In this document: positions 34,888 through 52,740 of the stretch, piece by piece | How positions within the stretch are numbered: position 1 is the stretch's first letter | Layout: each line of letters starts with the position of its first letter | Assembly (NCBI GenBank): GCA_943356435.1 | Contig: CALREY010000004.1 | Span: forward strand, 1 to 64,000 | Direction of reading: 5' to 3' | DNA length: 64,000 nucleotides | DNA from: Candidatus Altimarinota bacterium | GTDB taxonomy: Bacteria; Patescibacteriota; Gracilibacteria; BD1-5; UBA6164 | The notes under the pieces: model-generated | What the model saw: the letters and a program-made list of their open reading frames with translations, nothing else | Told to the model about the DNA's origin: nothing | The model's database searches: none | Made by a program: the position numbers and the translations under genes

Positions 34888-36093
34888 ATGAGTACAATAA
34901 AAAGAAGGAATTTTTTTGAGTTGGATAGAGAGAGTTTTATCCCTTACAACACAAATAATATAAAGAAAACAATAGAAATACTAAACAAGGATAAATTAAT
35001 CATAATAAAATGATTAAAAAATACTTGAAAATTGAACTTTATAAAGGAATTTATAAACAAAACAAATCTAACAAAATCTTATTTCTATTTCAATAAATCT
35101 GATGATATAGAAAATAGAGTTTCTAGTAATAAAGAGCTTGAATTGTTATTAAATGACTATGTACAGTTATACAAAAACCCAAAAATTATAATATTACAAA
35201 ATATTTCAAATATAGAATGAATAAAAGATTTCATTTCAATGATTTATAAATCAAACTACAAAACTATACTAGTATGAAATACTATAAAAATATGATGAAT
35301 AAAAGAATTAGAGATATTTACTAATATAAATATTACAGAAGATAACTTAGAATCTACTCTGAAATACTGAGCTATAAATGAAGTAAAACATATTCAAGAA
35401 ATTGATCTAAAAGAAAAATATTTAAAATTACTAGTAAATGATATATTTTTAAACGATATATTTAAGAATTATTGAGTAAAAAGTATAGATTTGTATAAAT
35501 TCACTATTACATTTTTAGCTGAAAATAGTTTTTTCTCTTCTCTTAGAGAATTACAAAGTAAACTAGATAATATACAAAAAATATCTCTAAAAACAGCTAT
35601 TGATTACATAGATTATTCTATTCAAGAAAAAATATTAAAAAGAGTTTATAAATATGATATCAAAACAAACAAAGCAAATTCAGCAAAGGCTAAATATTAT
35701 TTTGCAGATAATGGAATCAGAAATGCTCTTGCAAATTTCGAATTGAAAGATGAAATATTAAATGAAAATCTGGTATTTAATTTATTAGAACTGAATAACT
35801 ATAATGTACATTCTGGAGTAAGTGGGAAATTTGATTTTTCGTTTTACTGAGAATTAAAAGAAGAAAATATTACAAATAATCTAATAGAACAAAAAATATA
35901 TATTCAAATGACCGATAATTTTTCTAGAGATGATATAAAAAAAGAAGTAGCTAAGTTCATGAAAATAGAGGATGATTTTAGTAAATATATATTGATAGAG
36001 AGTGTGGAGAAATTGTGACTGAAGAAATTGAGATATGATAGTATAGAGATAATGGAAACTAAAGAGTTTCTAAAAAGATTCGCAAAAAACTAA
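34888..36093 (+). CDS. AAA_14/DUF4143-type ATPase-like protein with degenerate nucleotide motifs
   Basis: 401 residues, the usual length for this two-domain family: an N-terminal AAA part and a C-terminal DUF4143-like part with KYYFADNGIRNALANFELKD and a nuclease-like end. The P-loop reads IIKGLKNTGKLNFI, with Leu where the family has Ser or Thr. The Walker B strand reads KIIILQNI and lacks the acidic residues. It may therefore have lost ATP hydrolysis, or bind without turnover. Function of the family is unclear. It is a single-gene unit with a terminator at 36092-36119. Confidence 0.75.
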
Positions 36094-36119
36094 AAACCTA
36101 AGCATAGCTTAGGTTTTTG
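36092..36119. terminator. convergent terminator
   Basis: AAAAACCTAAGC and GCTTAGGTTTTT with loop ATA, between the AAA-like gene and the VirB6-like gene. Confidence 0.85.
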
Positions 36120-36123
36120 TGTT

Positions 36124-38352
36124 TTAAGGATTAGGAGTAGGATTATTTACTTCCCAAGGAAATTTTCATCAATTTTGATTTCATCATTCAACATATTTTC
36201 ATTGAGCATCATAATATTTTCTTAAATTATTTAACAGACTATCATCAAATTTTTTAATTAATCATTTATTATTAATACTTTCAATATTTTCTGCTACATA
36301 TGCATCATCATCAGTTTTATCATATTTTCAATTACTTCATTTAGTTAATTGTACTTCTACTCATAATCATGATAATACATTGCTTACAGATATATTAACA
36401 TTGTTTGTATTATTACTACTTCAAGTATTATTACTACTTGTAGAAGTATCATTATCTTTATAATCTTTTACAGCTTTTTTTATTGCAGCTTCATTTATTC
36501 ATCATACATTTTCAGGCATTACATCTCTATATGCAGGAGCTTTTTTCTCTATTTCATCATATATTTTAGCTACAATTTCTAAATTTTTTATATCTGATTG
36601 AGATTTAACTCATAAATCACTTAATCATTTTTCAGTTAATATTTTTTTAGCTATTTCATACAAATTGTTTCTGATATTATCATTATTATACAAATTAGTA
36701 GAATCTCAATTTGCTGATGCTAATACATTTTTAGCTGCTACAGATTTTTTATTATCATCATTTGCTCAAGATATTTCTTTTTGATTATTTCTAGCATTTT
36801 CAGTAACCTTATCATTTCATACAAATGGTAATTGGTCACTTAATTTCTTAGCTCTATCACTATTAATAGAAGAAATAGATGATTGTATTGATCCTCATAC
36901 ATTTGATAAACTACTCATACTTTGCATTCATCCTTTACCAGTTGGGAATATAGGTATATTTCATGGTAGAGAAGTCATAATTCCTCATACTTGTGAACCA
37001 AATTTGTATATAGGTTCTACTATTTGTTTTGTAATATCAGAAGTTCTAAGTGCTGCCATGATTGTTCACCATAGTATAACTATACCAAATATCTTTAGTA
37101 TCAGACTTCATACTACTCATAGTGATCAGTTTCATACATTTACTAATAAACCTGTAGCATTATCAGCTTTTGAAACTGCTCAGTTTATGTTTAAATGAAA
37201 TTTTCATACTTTTATTCATTCATTTTCAAGACTTATTTTACCATCACTTGATTGAGTACTTCATCATGCTATTCAAGTACCAACTACATATAGAAACAAT
37301 AATCAAAATGATAATGCTAACATACTATATACTGGAACCATTGCTAGTGCTATAAACTCTTTTAGGTTAAATTTACCAAAAAATCAATCTCATCATTTAC
37401 CTTTTCAAAAGAAATACATCAGTCAAAATACTGGTGACATCATCATATATATCCATATATATATTCATCTAATCATAAGAACCATTCATAATGTTATTAT
37501 CAGAATAGAATAAACTATTACAAATAATAAATCAAATACTATTTTTACAATTAAATCTCACATTGTTTTAACAACGTCTTTATTAATTTTTACTTCATCC
37601 ATTGTATCAAGAGATAATACTCAATATGTATACATAGATATAACTCAAAATATTGATTCTATTGCATCTCAATTTTTTGCTATTTGTGTAAGTGGTACTC
37701 CTGGTTTTTTATCATCACAACTAATAAATCAATCATCTTTTTTTTCTGCTTGTCATCAAGCTTCACCTGCACTAAATGATTGTAAATTAAGAGTACATTC
37801 AACTGGGACAGTTACTCATTCTAAATTAATTGCATATTCATCAAAAGTATCAAATGGAAGTGAAAGTGATGCAACTGTTAATACTGCTGATAGAGAAAGT
37901 ACAAATTGTACTAAAAACCATGAAAATGGAACAATAATAACTCAAACTATGAATTTAGGGAGTGCTTGTTTAAGCTGATACATTTCTCAGGTCTTTCCTA
38001 TGATATTCATAAATGCTATCCATATAAGAATAAATGCAAATATGAAATATACAACATTTGATACTAGTATCCATATTTCATGAAAATATACATTTAATCA
38101 GAATAAGCTACCATTTATCCATTCTGGTGATAAAAACATAGTAGCTAAATATGTAATAAGTGCTAATAATAGACTTATTCATTTTAATAGAAATTCTGTA
38201 AATTCAGCAGTTTTACTTTTAAGTGATTCGAAATCTGTTGATGCTGCAAATGTTACATCTGAAAATAGATAAAATACGACAAAAAACATAAAAAATACTG
38301 TTATGTTTTTCTTGTTGTCTTTTATTATTTGTATTAATTTTGTAAAATTCAT
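36124..38352 (-). CDS. VirB6/TrbL-like polytopic membrane protein
   Basis: 742 residues. A signal-like N-terminal hydrophobic stretch (ITVFFMFFVVFYLFSD) is followed by at least six membrane helices spread over residues 50-440. A glycine-rich patch and a polar C-terminal half with Ser/Asn-rich linkers come next, ending NNPTPNP. This layout recalls the inner-membrane VirB6/TrbL subunits of type IV secretion and conjugation systems; assignment is by topology, not by a catalytic motif. No VirB4 or VirD4 is in the window. The ATG at 38352 is preferred over an in-frame TTG seven codons upstream. Confidence 0.6.
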
Positions 38353-38435
38353 AATCTTTTTGTTTAAATTCAAATTAATTTACTAAAATTATTTTATCAC
38401 ATTTTTTTTATACAAGCAAAATTTTGAGCAAATAA

Positions 38436-38463
38436 AAAACTAGATTCGTTAAAAATCTAGTTA
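38436..38463 (-). terminator. gatB terminator
   Basis: AACTAGATT and AATCTAGTT around CGTTAAA; a T run follows on the minus strand. Confidence 0.75.
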
Positions 38464-38474
38464 TCTATTATAAA

Positions 38475-39911
38475 TTATCACAATTTTTTCTTTAATAATT
38501 CATTAAATATTTTAGGATTTCATTGTCATTTTGATGCTTTCATACATTGACCAACCAAGAATCAAAATATATTTACATTTCCAGCTTTGTATTCTTCTAC
38601 TTGTTTAGAATTAGTAGTTATTACTTCATCTACTATTAGTTCTAAAGCTCAAGTATCATTTTTTTGTCTTAGATTATTCTCATCTACTATAATATCAGCT
38701 TCTCCTCAATTAATAAACAATTCTTCTATTACTTGTTTTGAATTAGTTGATGATAATTCATCTTTGTTAACCAATTCTATTACCCTAGCTAATTCTTTGA
38801 TATCAAATTTCAGTTCTTCTACACTATTTATTTCATCAGATTCATTTATCATCGCTAGTAATATTGTAGTTACATAACTACATGATTTCTTAGCATCTCC
38901 TGTCAATCTAACAAGTTCATCGAAATATTCACTCAATTCTCTAGTAACAGTTAATATTCTAGCGTCATCAGCTGATAATTTGTATTCATTTAAATATCTA
39001 AGTCTTTTTTCAATAGGTAATTCTGGTAGTGTTGCTCTAGCTTCTGCTATAAATGCATCATCAAGTACAAGTGGTAATAAATCTGGTTCTGGGAAATATC
39101 TATAATCCATTGCATCTTCTTTTGATCTTTGTGTTCTAGATGTTCCAGAATCATCATCCCATCATCTAGTTTCTTGATCTACTACTCAACCTGCTTCTAC
39201 TATTTTTATCTGTCTTTTTGATTCGTGGTCTATTACTCTTCATATAGCTGAGAAACTATTTACATTTTTAGTTTCTGTTCTATTTCACCACTCTTTTGCT
39301 CATTCTAGAGCTACTGATATATTTACATCACATCTCATTTGTCATTTTTCCATATCTGCATCTGAAACTCATGCTGCTCTCATCAATTTTTGCAATTCTT
39401 TCAAAAATTCCATTACTTCTTCTTTTTCATGAAATACAGGATCTGTAACTATTTCCATAAGTGGGCTACCTGCTCTATTGAAGTCACATAATGTTTTACC
39501 ACCTGCATGAACTAATTTTCAAGCATCGTTTTCTAAATGCATATGATGAATAGCGAATTCTCTAACTTGGTCTTCTACTATTACTTTTACACTACCTTTT
39601 CATACAATTGGTTCATATAATTGAGTGATTTGGTAAGCTGTTGGATTATCTGGGTAAAAATATGTTTTTCTATCAAATCTAGATAATTTATTTATTTCAC
39701 ATCACATCATCATTCATCCAATCATTCATAGTCTAACAACTTCTTTATTCAATGCTGGTAACATACCAGGAAATCACATACAAACAGGACATACATTCAT
39801 ATTAGGTTCTTCAGCTAAAGCTACTGCATTAGTACAAGAACAAAACATTTTAGTCTTTGATTTAATTCTTACATGTATTTCTAATCATATCGTTTTTATA
39901 TATTTTGTCAT
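38475..39911 (-). CDS. gatB: Asp-tRNA(Asn)/Glu-tRNA(Gln) amidotransferase subunit B
   Basis: 478 residues, the normal length. [92 protein letters not shown] and a C-terminal YqeY-like tail ([19 protein letters not shown]) are diagnostic. With GatA and GatC it converts misacylated Glu-tRNA(Gln) or Asp-tRNA(Asn). Those partners are not in this window. The C-terminal GQGNP has two UGA glycines. A cluster of palindromic elements lies directly upstream. Confidence 0.97.
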
Positions 39912-39934
39912 CTTTCTAAGGTTAATTAATACTA

Positions 39935-40062
39935 ACCCCATTGTCCTAAAGGATACACCTTCGGATAAATTTCCTCCCTAATATTAGGGAGGAAGGCTAC
40001 AAAAAAATACAATATGTAGCCCCTTGCCCTTATTTAAGGGAAAGGATTCAGGATAGGGTTAT
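39935..40062. repeat. cluster of palindromic elements upstream of gatB
   Basis: It holds TTCCTCCCTAATATTAGGGA-GGAA, then GGCTAC paired with GTAGCC across 15 bases, then CCCTTGCCCTTATTTAAGGG. The spacer 39912-40191 between gatB and hpf contains nothing else recognisable besides AT-rich promoter sequence. Confidence 0.85.
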
Positions 40063-40191
40063 GTTAAATATAAAATCATTAATTCTATTTATATCTATTA
40101 ATTCATATTTTTCAACAATTTTTTTTAATTTGTCTTGATTTTAATAAACAAAGTGATATTATAATATTACTTATTTGCTAATATAGAACAT

Positions 40192-40500
40192 ATGGAAATC
40201 CAAATAAAATTACATGTTGGAAATGACTTAACTGAGTCTAAAGAAGTTATTGAAAGATTAGTTTGAGAAAATTTAAGTAAAAAATTGGACCAATACCTAA
40301 ATAAATTTGATAAAGCTGATGCTGAATGAACTATTGATTTAACTATTGAAAAAAATAAAAAAGGTTTATTCGATGCAAAAATTCAAGCTAACCTAGATGG
40401 TGATGCATACAGATTTGAAAGAGAAGATTACAAAAATCTAGATGATTTAATAAATCACTTATTTGACCACTTCAAAGAAGCTTTAAGTAAAGATAAATAA
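40192..40500 (+). CDS. hpf: ribosome hibernation-promoting factor/RaiA family protein
   Basis: 102 residues. MEIQIKLHVGNDL, a central KLDQYLNKFDKADAEGTIDL strand-helix and KIQANLDGDAYRFEREDYKNL fit the short HPF/RaiA fold (beta-alpha-beta-beta-beta-alpha). The protein binds the 30S decoding centre and idles ribosomes in starvation; no long C-terminal dimerisation domain is present. Together with rel it suggests growth-rate control. Downstream its terminator has been split by a repeat element. Confidence 0.8.
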
Positions 40501-40504
40501 TAAA

Positions 40505-40620
40505 ATTAACCTCTCACTTGAATTCTCTCCCCTTATCAGGGGAAAGAGGCTACAAAAGTAATAAATATGTAGCTAATCCATATACAATGGATAATAATTC
40601 AAGTAAGAGTTTTTTTTGTG
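40505..40620 (+). terminator. hpf terminator with element in its loop
   Basis: CTCTCACTTGAATT (from about 40511) pairs with AATTCAAGTAAGAG (about 40597-40610), followed by eight T residues. About 70 bases, including the palindrome CCCCTTATCAGGGG, lie between the two arms. Confidence 0.6.
40517..40546. repeat. palindromic element in the hpf terminator loop
   Basis: CTCTCCCCTTATCAGGGGAA then AGAGGCTAC. It shares the GGCTAC tail with the copy near 39995. Confidence 0.75.
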
Positions 40621-40623
40621 TTT

Positions 40624-40657
40624 TCCCCTCCTTACTAGGGAGGGGTAGGGGTGGGTT
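40624..40657. repeat. palindromic element giving the hemW stop codon
   Basis: CCCCTCCTTACTAGGGAGGG then GTAGGGGTGGGTTAA. The terminal TTA is the TAA stop of hemW on the minus strand. Confidence 0.85.
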
Positions 40658-41828
40658 AAATCAATTCTCTCAATATATAATCCAAAAACATTACTCATCT
40701 ATCAGTGAGTTTCAGTACATCATCTTCTAAATACAATAATCAATCATTTTCAAATTGTAATAATTTATTGTATTCTAATTTTTCATATATTTCTTTATCT
40801 AATCAGCTTGTTCTAAGTCAAAACATTATTTTTTCAATAAATAAATCATCAACACTCAATACTTCTAAATCATTTGTAATTCAAGAATAATAATGTACAA
40901 ATTCTTCACTATTACTAAATCTAATATTATTTACGAAACTATGAGCTCATAATCCAAATCAAATCACATTTGAATGATTCCAATAAGACATATTATGTTT
41001 ACACTCATATCATTCTCTAGCAAAATTAGAAATTTCATAAGAATTAAATCATCTATTTTTTAAGTACTCTTTTATTTCTATATATTCTCATAAATAATCA
41101 TCTTCAGATATTCATATATTTTTCCAATCATTTGGATACACTACATTTTGAAATTTGCTATCTAGATTTCCCTCCTCATTAAAGGCTTCTCACTTATCAT
41201 AGTATTCTTCTAGCATATAAACTGAAATATGGTTTATGAAATCATAATTATCCAAGATATATTCTATATCTTTTTTTATTTCTCATTTTTGTGCATGAGG
41301 TAATCAGATAATAAAATCAACTGAGATATTTATAATCCCTCCCCCTTCGGGTACTCCCTTTGGTAAAGGGAGAAATATATCCTTAATATTTTCCAAAGCC
41401 TGAATAATATCTCATTTTTCTCATCTTCATATTTCTTTTAGAGTATCAGTATTAAGGCTCTGTACTCAGATACTTATCCTATTTACTCATGATTTAATCC
41501 ATCATTCTATATTTTCTTTAGTTACTGTAATAGGTGTTGCTTCTATATTTATTTCTATTTTTTCATCCAATTCATGTTTATTTTTTATCGTATTTATAAT
41601 CTTTTCTAATTGATTAATACTCAAAACACTAGGTGTTCCTCATCAAAAATATATACTATGCAACTTATTATTATCCAAACTATATGATGATTTATTTATT
41701 TCATCTACTAGTTTTTCTACATATAAATTTATTTTTAATAATTCAGAATTTCAAAAAGATGCAAATCTACAATATTTACATTTACTACTACAAAACGGAA
41801 TATGTATATAACAAAAATTGTTTTTCAT
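40656..41828 (-). CDS. hemW: HemW-like radical SAM protein with an in-frame element insertion
   Basis: 390 residues. CYIHIPFCSSKCKYCRF has the CxxxCxxC cluster for the 4Fe-4S radical SAM centre. IYFGGGTPS, NIEATPITVTKENIEGW, GVNRISIGVQSLN and NISVDFIIGLPHAQKG follow, then ISVYMLEEYY and a C-terminal HemW-type domain. Family members were once called coproporphyrinogen III oxidases but HemW acts as a heme chaperone; no heme biosynthesis gene is in the window. About 13 residues (LPLPKGVPEGGGI) before NISVDFIIGLP come from an in-frame palindromic element at 41335-41374. The catalytic motifs are intact. Confidence 0.85.
41335..41374. repeat. palindromic element inside hemW
   Basis: CTCCCCCTTCGGGTACTCCC then TTTGGTAAAGGGAG. 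The CCCGAAGGGGG part also occurs in the intergenic copy at about 55931-55941, which shows it belongs to the same family. Confidence 0.9.
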
Positions 41829-41841
41829 TTAATTATAATTA

Positions 41842-41870
41842 TTCCCCCTCTTTTTGGGAGGGGGATTTTT
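41842..41870. repeat. palindromic element between hemW and solute-binding gene
   Basis: TTCCCCCTCTTTTTGGGAGG then GGGATTTTT, in the 53-base gap upstream of hemW. Confidence 0.8.
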
Positions 41871-41881
41871 GGTAAATAATA

Positions 41882-43228
41882 TTATTTATCACAACTTTCA
41901 GAAAGTCATTCTAAAGTTGATATCTTTTTAGCTTTACATAAAACACTTGTTCTAAATGCATCAAATTGTTTTTCATTTCAATTCACATTATCCAAAATAG
42001 GAATAACTCATTTATCATAAATACTTTTTACTCATTTATCAAAGCTAGATAATTCATTGTCAGATGAATAAAAATTTCATAATATCAAATTGTAATCATC
42101 ACTTATTTTTTCTTCTAATTTATCTGATTCTAGTGATAACAATGCTGGTAAATAGTATTTAAAATAACTTAAAAATTGTTTCGCTCCTGCATCACTAGCC
42201 ATGTATCACAATAAGTTATTAGCTAGAGTTTTATTTTTTGAGTCTTTATTTATAACGAAATAATTATAATTAATCAATGTTTTTCAATCTCCAGTAGAAT
42301 ATTGTGGGAATACTGATGCTAACAAGAAATTTTTACTAAATCATTTCTTTTTTATTTCTTCTATCAATCTAGGATAACCTACAACCATAAATGTATCTCC
42401 TTTAGAAAACATATCTATAGAATTTTTTCATGATTTATCCAATTCTTCCTTTTTTTCGTTATATGCATTATCTCATTCTACATCTCAGTACATCATATAT
42501 GAAGCTAGAGATTGTTTCATCTTGTCTCATGTTACATCTTTTAATTCTGATACTCATGATTCTAACATAAAAAATTGAGTAATTATATCAGCAACTCATT
42601 GTACAGTAGAACCATTTCAAATTCATATAGGTACTACTTCTGGTTTAGTTTTCTTCAATTCTGCTACTAAATTATTTAGCGAAGATATAGATGATAATTC
42701 TGATTCTTTTACATATTTTCTATTATAAAATATTCATAGAGCCTCATATCAGATAGGTATTCATGCTAGAAATTCAGTTTTTTGCTCTCATTCTCAAGAA
42801 GTGATAATCAAATCATCTGCAAATACTCATTTATAATTTTTTCTGAAATCATTTGGATTTACAGCATCTTTACTTACTCATTCTACTTGATTTGCAAATC
42901 CTGACTCTTTTTCATTGTTATTTAGTATAAATAAATCTGGTGCTTTATCTGCAATAATTGCAGAATTCAATGAATAATAATAATCATCATATACTCAAAA
43001 GCTTTCTACTTTTATCTCTTGATTTTCATATTCTGGATATACTTTTTTGAAATCACCTATAAATTTATCAAATGATTCTTTACTATCTCATATAGTCCAT
43101 ATAGTAAATACTCCTGTCGAACTAGTTGTTTTTGGTGTTTTATCTTTTTTTAAGTTTAATACTACAAAAAATATAAAAATAAGTAGTAATACTCATATAA
43201 TTGCAAATATTATTTTATTTTTGTTCAT
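41882..43228 (-). CDS. extracellular solute-binding protein (ABC type 1-like)
   Basis: 448 residues. A single N-terminal membrane anchor (about residues 4-24) leads into a periplasmic-binding-protein fold: VFTIWTIGDSKESFDKFIGD, IADKAPDLFILNNN, a central ALGIFYNRKYVKE segment and KGDTFMVVGYPR. This resembles the sugar- or oligosaccharide-binding family of ABC importers, but the permease and ATPase genes are absent nearby, so the ligand is unknown. It is anchored by a helix, not a lipid. It lies 5 bases after the HIT gene in an operon of small protein, HIT, SBP and perhaps hemW. Confidence 0.75.
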
Positions 43229-43233
43229 GATTT

Positions 43234-43548
43234 TTATATATTAGATAATAGATGTAAATGTATATGCATTACTTCTTGTCCTGCTTTTTCTCACACGTTA
43301 AAATTTAGTTTGTATCACTCATCGATTCATAAATCTTTTGCTACTTTTTTTGCTACAAAAAACATTTCAGCTAATAGCTCTCTATCCTCTTGCTCTAAAT
43401 CATTTATAGTTGGTATTTCCTTTTTTGGAATTATTAATAAATGTGTTTTTGCTTTTGGAAATATATCTTTTATAACTATTATATTATCTTGTTCATATAT
43501 TATCTCAGCTGGTATTTCCCTATTTATTATTTTAGTAAAAATAGACAT
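43234..43548 (-). CDS. HIT family nucleotide-binding protein
   Basis: 104 residues. MSIFTKIINREIPAEIIYEQ, DIFPKAKTHLLIIPKK, and the triad GQEVMHIHLHLL (H-x-H-x-H) are classic for HIT/HINT hydrolases, which act on adenosine phosphoramidates and related nucleotides. The length is typical. Start and spacing (15 bases after the small membrane protein gene, 5 before the next) indicate an operon. Confidence 0.93.
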
Positions 43549-43563
43549 AATGTGATTTGTTAA

Positions 43564-43815
43564 TTAATAATTTACTTCTGATGTGTCTGATGAAGTATAG
43601 TCTTTTACAAATGTAGTTGTATTATTAGTAGAATAAAATATCAAAAAATATCATGTAACAGATAAAATCAGTAAAAATATAAATAATATATTTGTAACTT
43701 TTGTAATATGTAATGAAAAATTTTTAAATTTGTAAGCATGAATTTTTGCTATAATGAAAAATCACCACAACAAGGCTAATATCAAAGTATAAACCCCTAT
43801 ATAAAATGTTATCAT
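43564..43815 (-). CDS. small two-helix membrane protein
   Basis: 83 residues: hydrophobic segment MITFYIGVYTLILALLWGFF, a basic loop (KIHAYKFKNFSLHITK), a second helix (ILFIFLLILSVTGYFLIFY) and a Ser/Thr-rich tail. Family not recognised. It is the first gene of the HIT operon. Confidence 0.6.
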
Positions 43816-43890
43816 AATGATATATTTATAAAAAATAAATTAATAATCGTCCTAATTTTTATATTATTTATTATAACTTATATTTTTTTT

Positions 43891-43919
43891 TTGCAAATTT
43901 TTAAATTGTTTGGTATAAT
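43891..43919 (+). promoter_or_regulatory. promoter of the 125-residue protein gene
   Basis: TTGCAA (43891-43896), 17-base spacer, TATAAT (43914-43919), 42 bases before the ATG. Confidence 0.55.
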
Positions 43920-43961
43920 GAATAAGTATATAAAAAACTTATTTAATATTAATAATTAAAC

Positions 43962-44339
43962 ATGGCTGAATTAAAACAAAATTGAAAAACATTTAATGTT
44001 TCAGATGAAACTCTAGCTCAATACAATGAGTTGGTGGAATTAATATTGTCTACAGAATCAATGGATGACGATGAAAGACAATATTGGTTTGATATATTAC
44101 CATCAATGACAAATGAACAAGTAGATAGATTATTCAATATTCTAGATACTGAAAGAAAAAAATTAGAAAAATTAGAAGAAAAATATCAAAATGAAATCAA
44201 AAACTTAAATGAAAAACATTTAATAGAATGGCAAGAATTCCAATTGAAAGACTCAAAAAGCAAAATCAAAGCACAAGAAGCAAATGATGATGCCGATGAT
44301 GATGCTGACAATGTATTAAATATGTTGAATGATTTATAA
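43962..44339 (+). CDS. small acidic coiled-coil protein
   Basis: 125 residues. A segment with MDDDERQYWFDILPSMTNEQ is followed by a long charged helix (RKKLEKLEEKYQNEIKNLNE) and a Asp-rich tail (DDADDDADN). I believe similar short proteins occur in other Patescibacteria, but I cannot name a function. Only one UGA is present (QNGK). It has its own promoter and terminator. Confidence 0.7.
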
Positions 44340-44378
44340 AAAAAGCAAGAATCCCTTAAGGATTTCTTGCTTTTTTTA
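44339..44378 (+). terminator. terminator of the coiled-coil protein gene
   Basis: AAAAAGCAAGAATCC and GGATTTCTTGCTTTTT around CTTAA, then T residues. Confidence 0.85.
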
Positions 44379-44430
44379 TAATAAAATATATAATTGATAT
44401 ACAAAGTCCTTAAAGATAACATCTTTTGTA

Positions 44431-44460
44431 GGATCCACCCTTTTCTTTAAGAAAAGGGCA
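44431..44460. repeat. short palindromic element
   Basis: GGATCCACCCTTTTCTTTAA then GAAAAGGGCA, a lone degenerate copy between terminators. Confidence 0.6.
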
Positions 44461-44465
44461 ATAAT

Positions 44466-44506
44466 AAAAAATAAGTTAAAACAATATCTGTTTTAACTTA
44501 TTTTTT
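44466..44506. terminator. terminator at the end of the MazF-like gene
   Basis: AAAAATAAGTTAAAACA and TGTTTTAACTTATTTTT with loop ATATC. The toxin stop codon lies in the stem. Confidence 0.75.
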
Positions 44507-44868
44507 ATTTCTATAAACTCAGTTGTATCAATTTTTCATATTTTTTCTATGAATCTTTTCTTATCTAATACCTTTACTTGTGATAAAGTAACAAAAGAAT
44601 CTTTTTCAAAATATTTATTATCTAATTTATGATAAAATTTATTATCAATTTTTCAATTTGTCGTCATACTTACTGTAAATATCATTGTTCATACTATTTT
44701 GATAATAAGTACTGGTCTAGTAAAAAAATCTCATTTTCAATATGACTCATATCATATATTTTTTCAAGTATGAATATTCCATACCTCCCTTGGTTTAATA
44801 TAAAAAGATTTTCTATCTTGATTATCTATAATAATTTTTAACTCATTCCATTTATTATACTCATTCAT
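44476..44868 (-). CDS. PemK/MazF-like mRNA interferase, no antitoxin visible
   Basis: 130 residues. FYIKPREVWNIHTGKNIGYE, SYGKGDFFTRPVLIIKIVG, FTVSMTT and SFVTLSQVKVLDKKRFIEKI match the PemK/MazF fold, whose members cut mRNA at specific sites. An antitoxin gene would normally sit just upstream; the 183 bases before it (44869-45051) hold none. It may be solitary, have an antitoxin elsewhere or have been repurposed. Confidence 0.8.
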
Positions 44869-45006
44869 ATTATTAAATTTACAAAACTTCAAATTAGACA
44901 AAATATTCTATTCAATTATAATATAATAAATTTGATATTATTTGCAAATATTTTTAATAAATTAGTATATAATCTGTGTATATTTTATATACAAAGTTAT
45001 TCTGCA

Positions 45007-45051
45007 CTAATCACAAAAAAAAACGAAACTAAAGTTTCGTTTTTTTTGTGA

Positions 45052-45055
<4 letters not shown>
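45007..45055. terminator. rpoC terminator
   Basis: A 22-bp stem, CTAATCACAAAAAAAA then CGAAAC pairing with GTTTCG then TTTTTTTTGTGATTAG. It includes the rpoC stop codon. Confidence 0.9.
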
Positions 45056-49068
<4,013 letters not shown>

Positions 49069-49097
49069 TATGATTATAATTAGAGATTAAAAAATTT

Positions 49098-49200
49098 TGT
49101 CCCCCTCTCAGTCTCCCCCCAAGGGAGAGAAGAAGCTACATTTTTTCATTATTGTTCTATTCCCTTTCTCCCCAGGGGGGAAAGGGTTAGGGATTGGGGG
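49098..49200. repeat. two palindromic elements in the rpoB-rpoC spacer
   Basis: TCCCCCCAAGGGAGAG followed by AAGAAGCTAC, and CCCTTTCTCCCCAGGGGGGA then AAGGGTTAGGGATTGGGGG. They fill nearly all of the 136-base gap between the two RNA polymerase genes. Confidence 0.85.
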
Positions 49201-49204
49201 ATTT

Positions 49205-52666
<3,462 letters not shown>

Positions 52667-52704
52667 ACAAATATATTAATTAATATAATAATATAATTTA
52701 TTCA

Positions 52705-52740
52705 TTATTTCTAATCCCTAACTCCCTTTAAAAAGGAAGA
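52705..52740. repeat. degenerate palindromic element upstream of rpoB
   Basis: TCTAATCCCTAACTCCCTTT then AAAAAGGAAGAAATTA. The spacer 52667-52935 otherwise holds AT-rich sequence, a terminator at 52901-52930 and no supportable gene. Confidence 0.7.

Noticed and set aside
39935-40062. Possible CRISPR array because of repeated GC-rich units
   Set aside because: Units are palindromes of unequal length and spacing, scattered through the genome and inside genes; no regular spacers and no cas genes.
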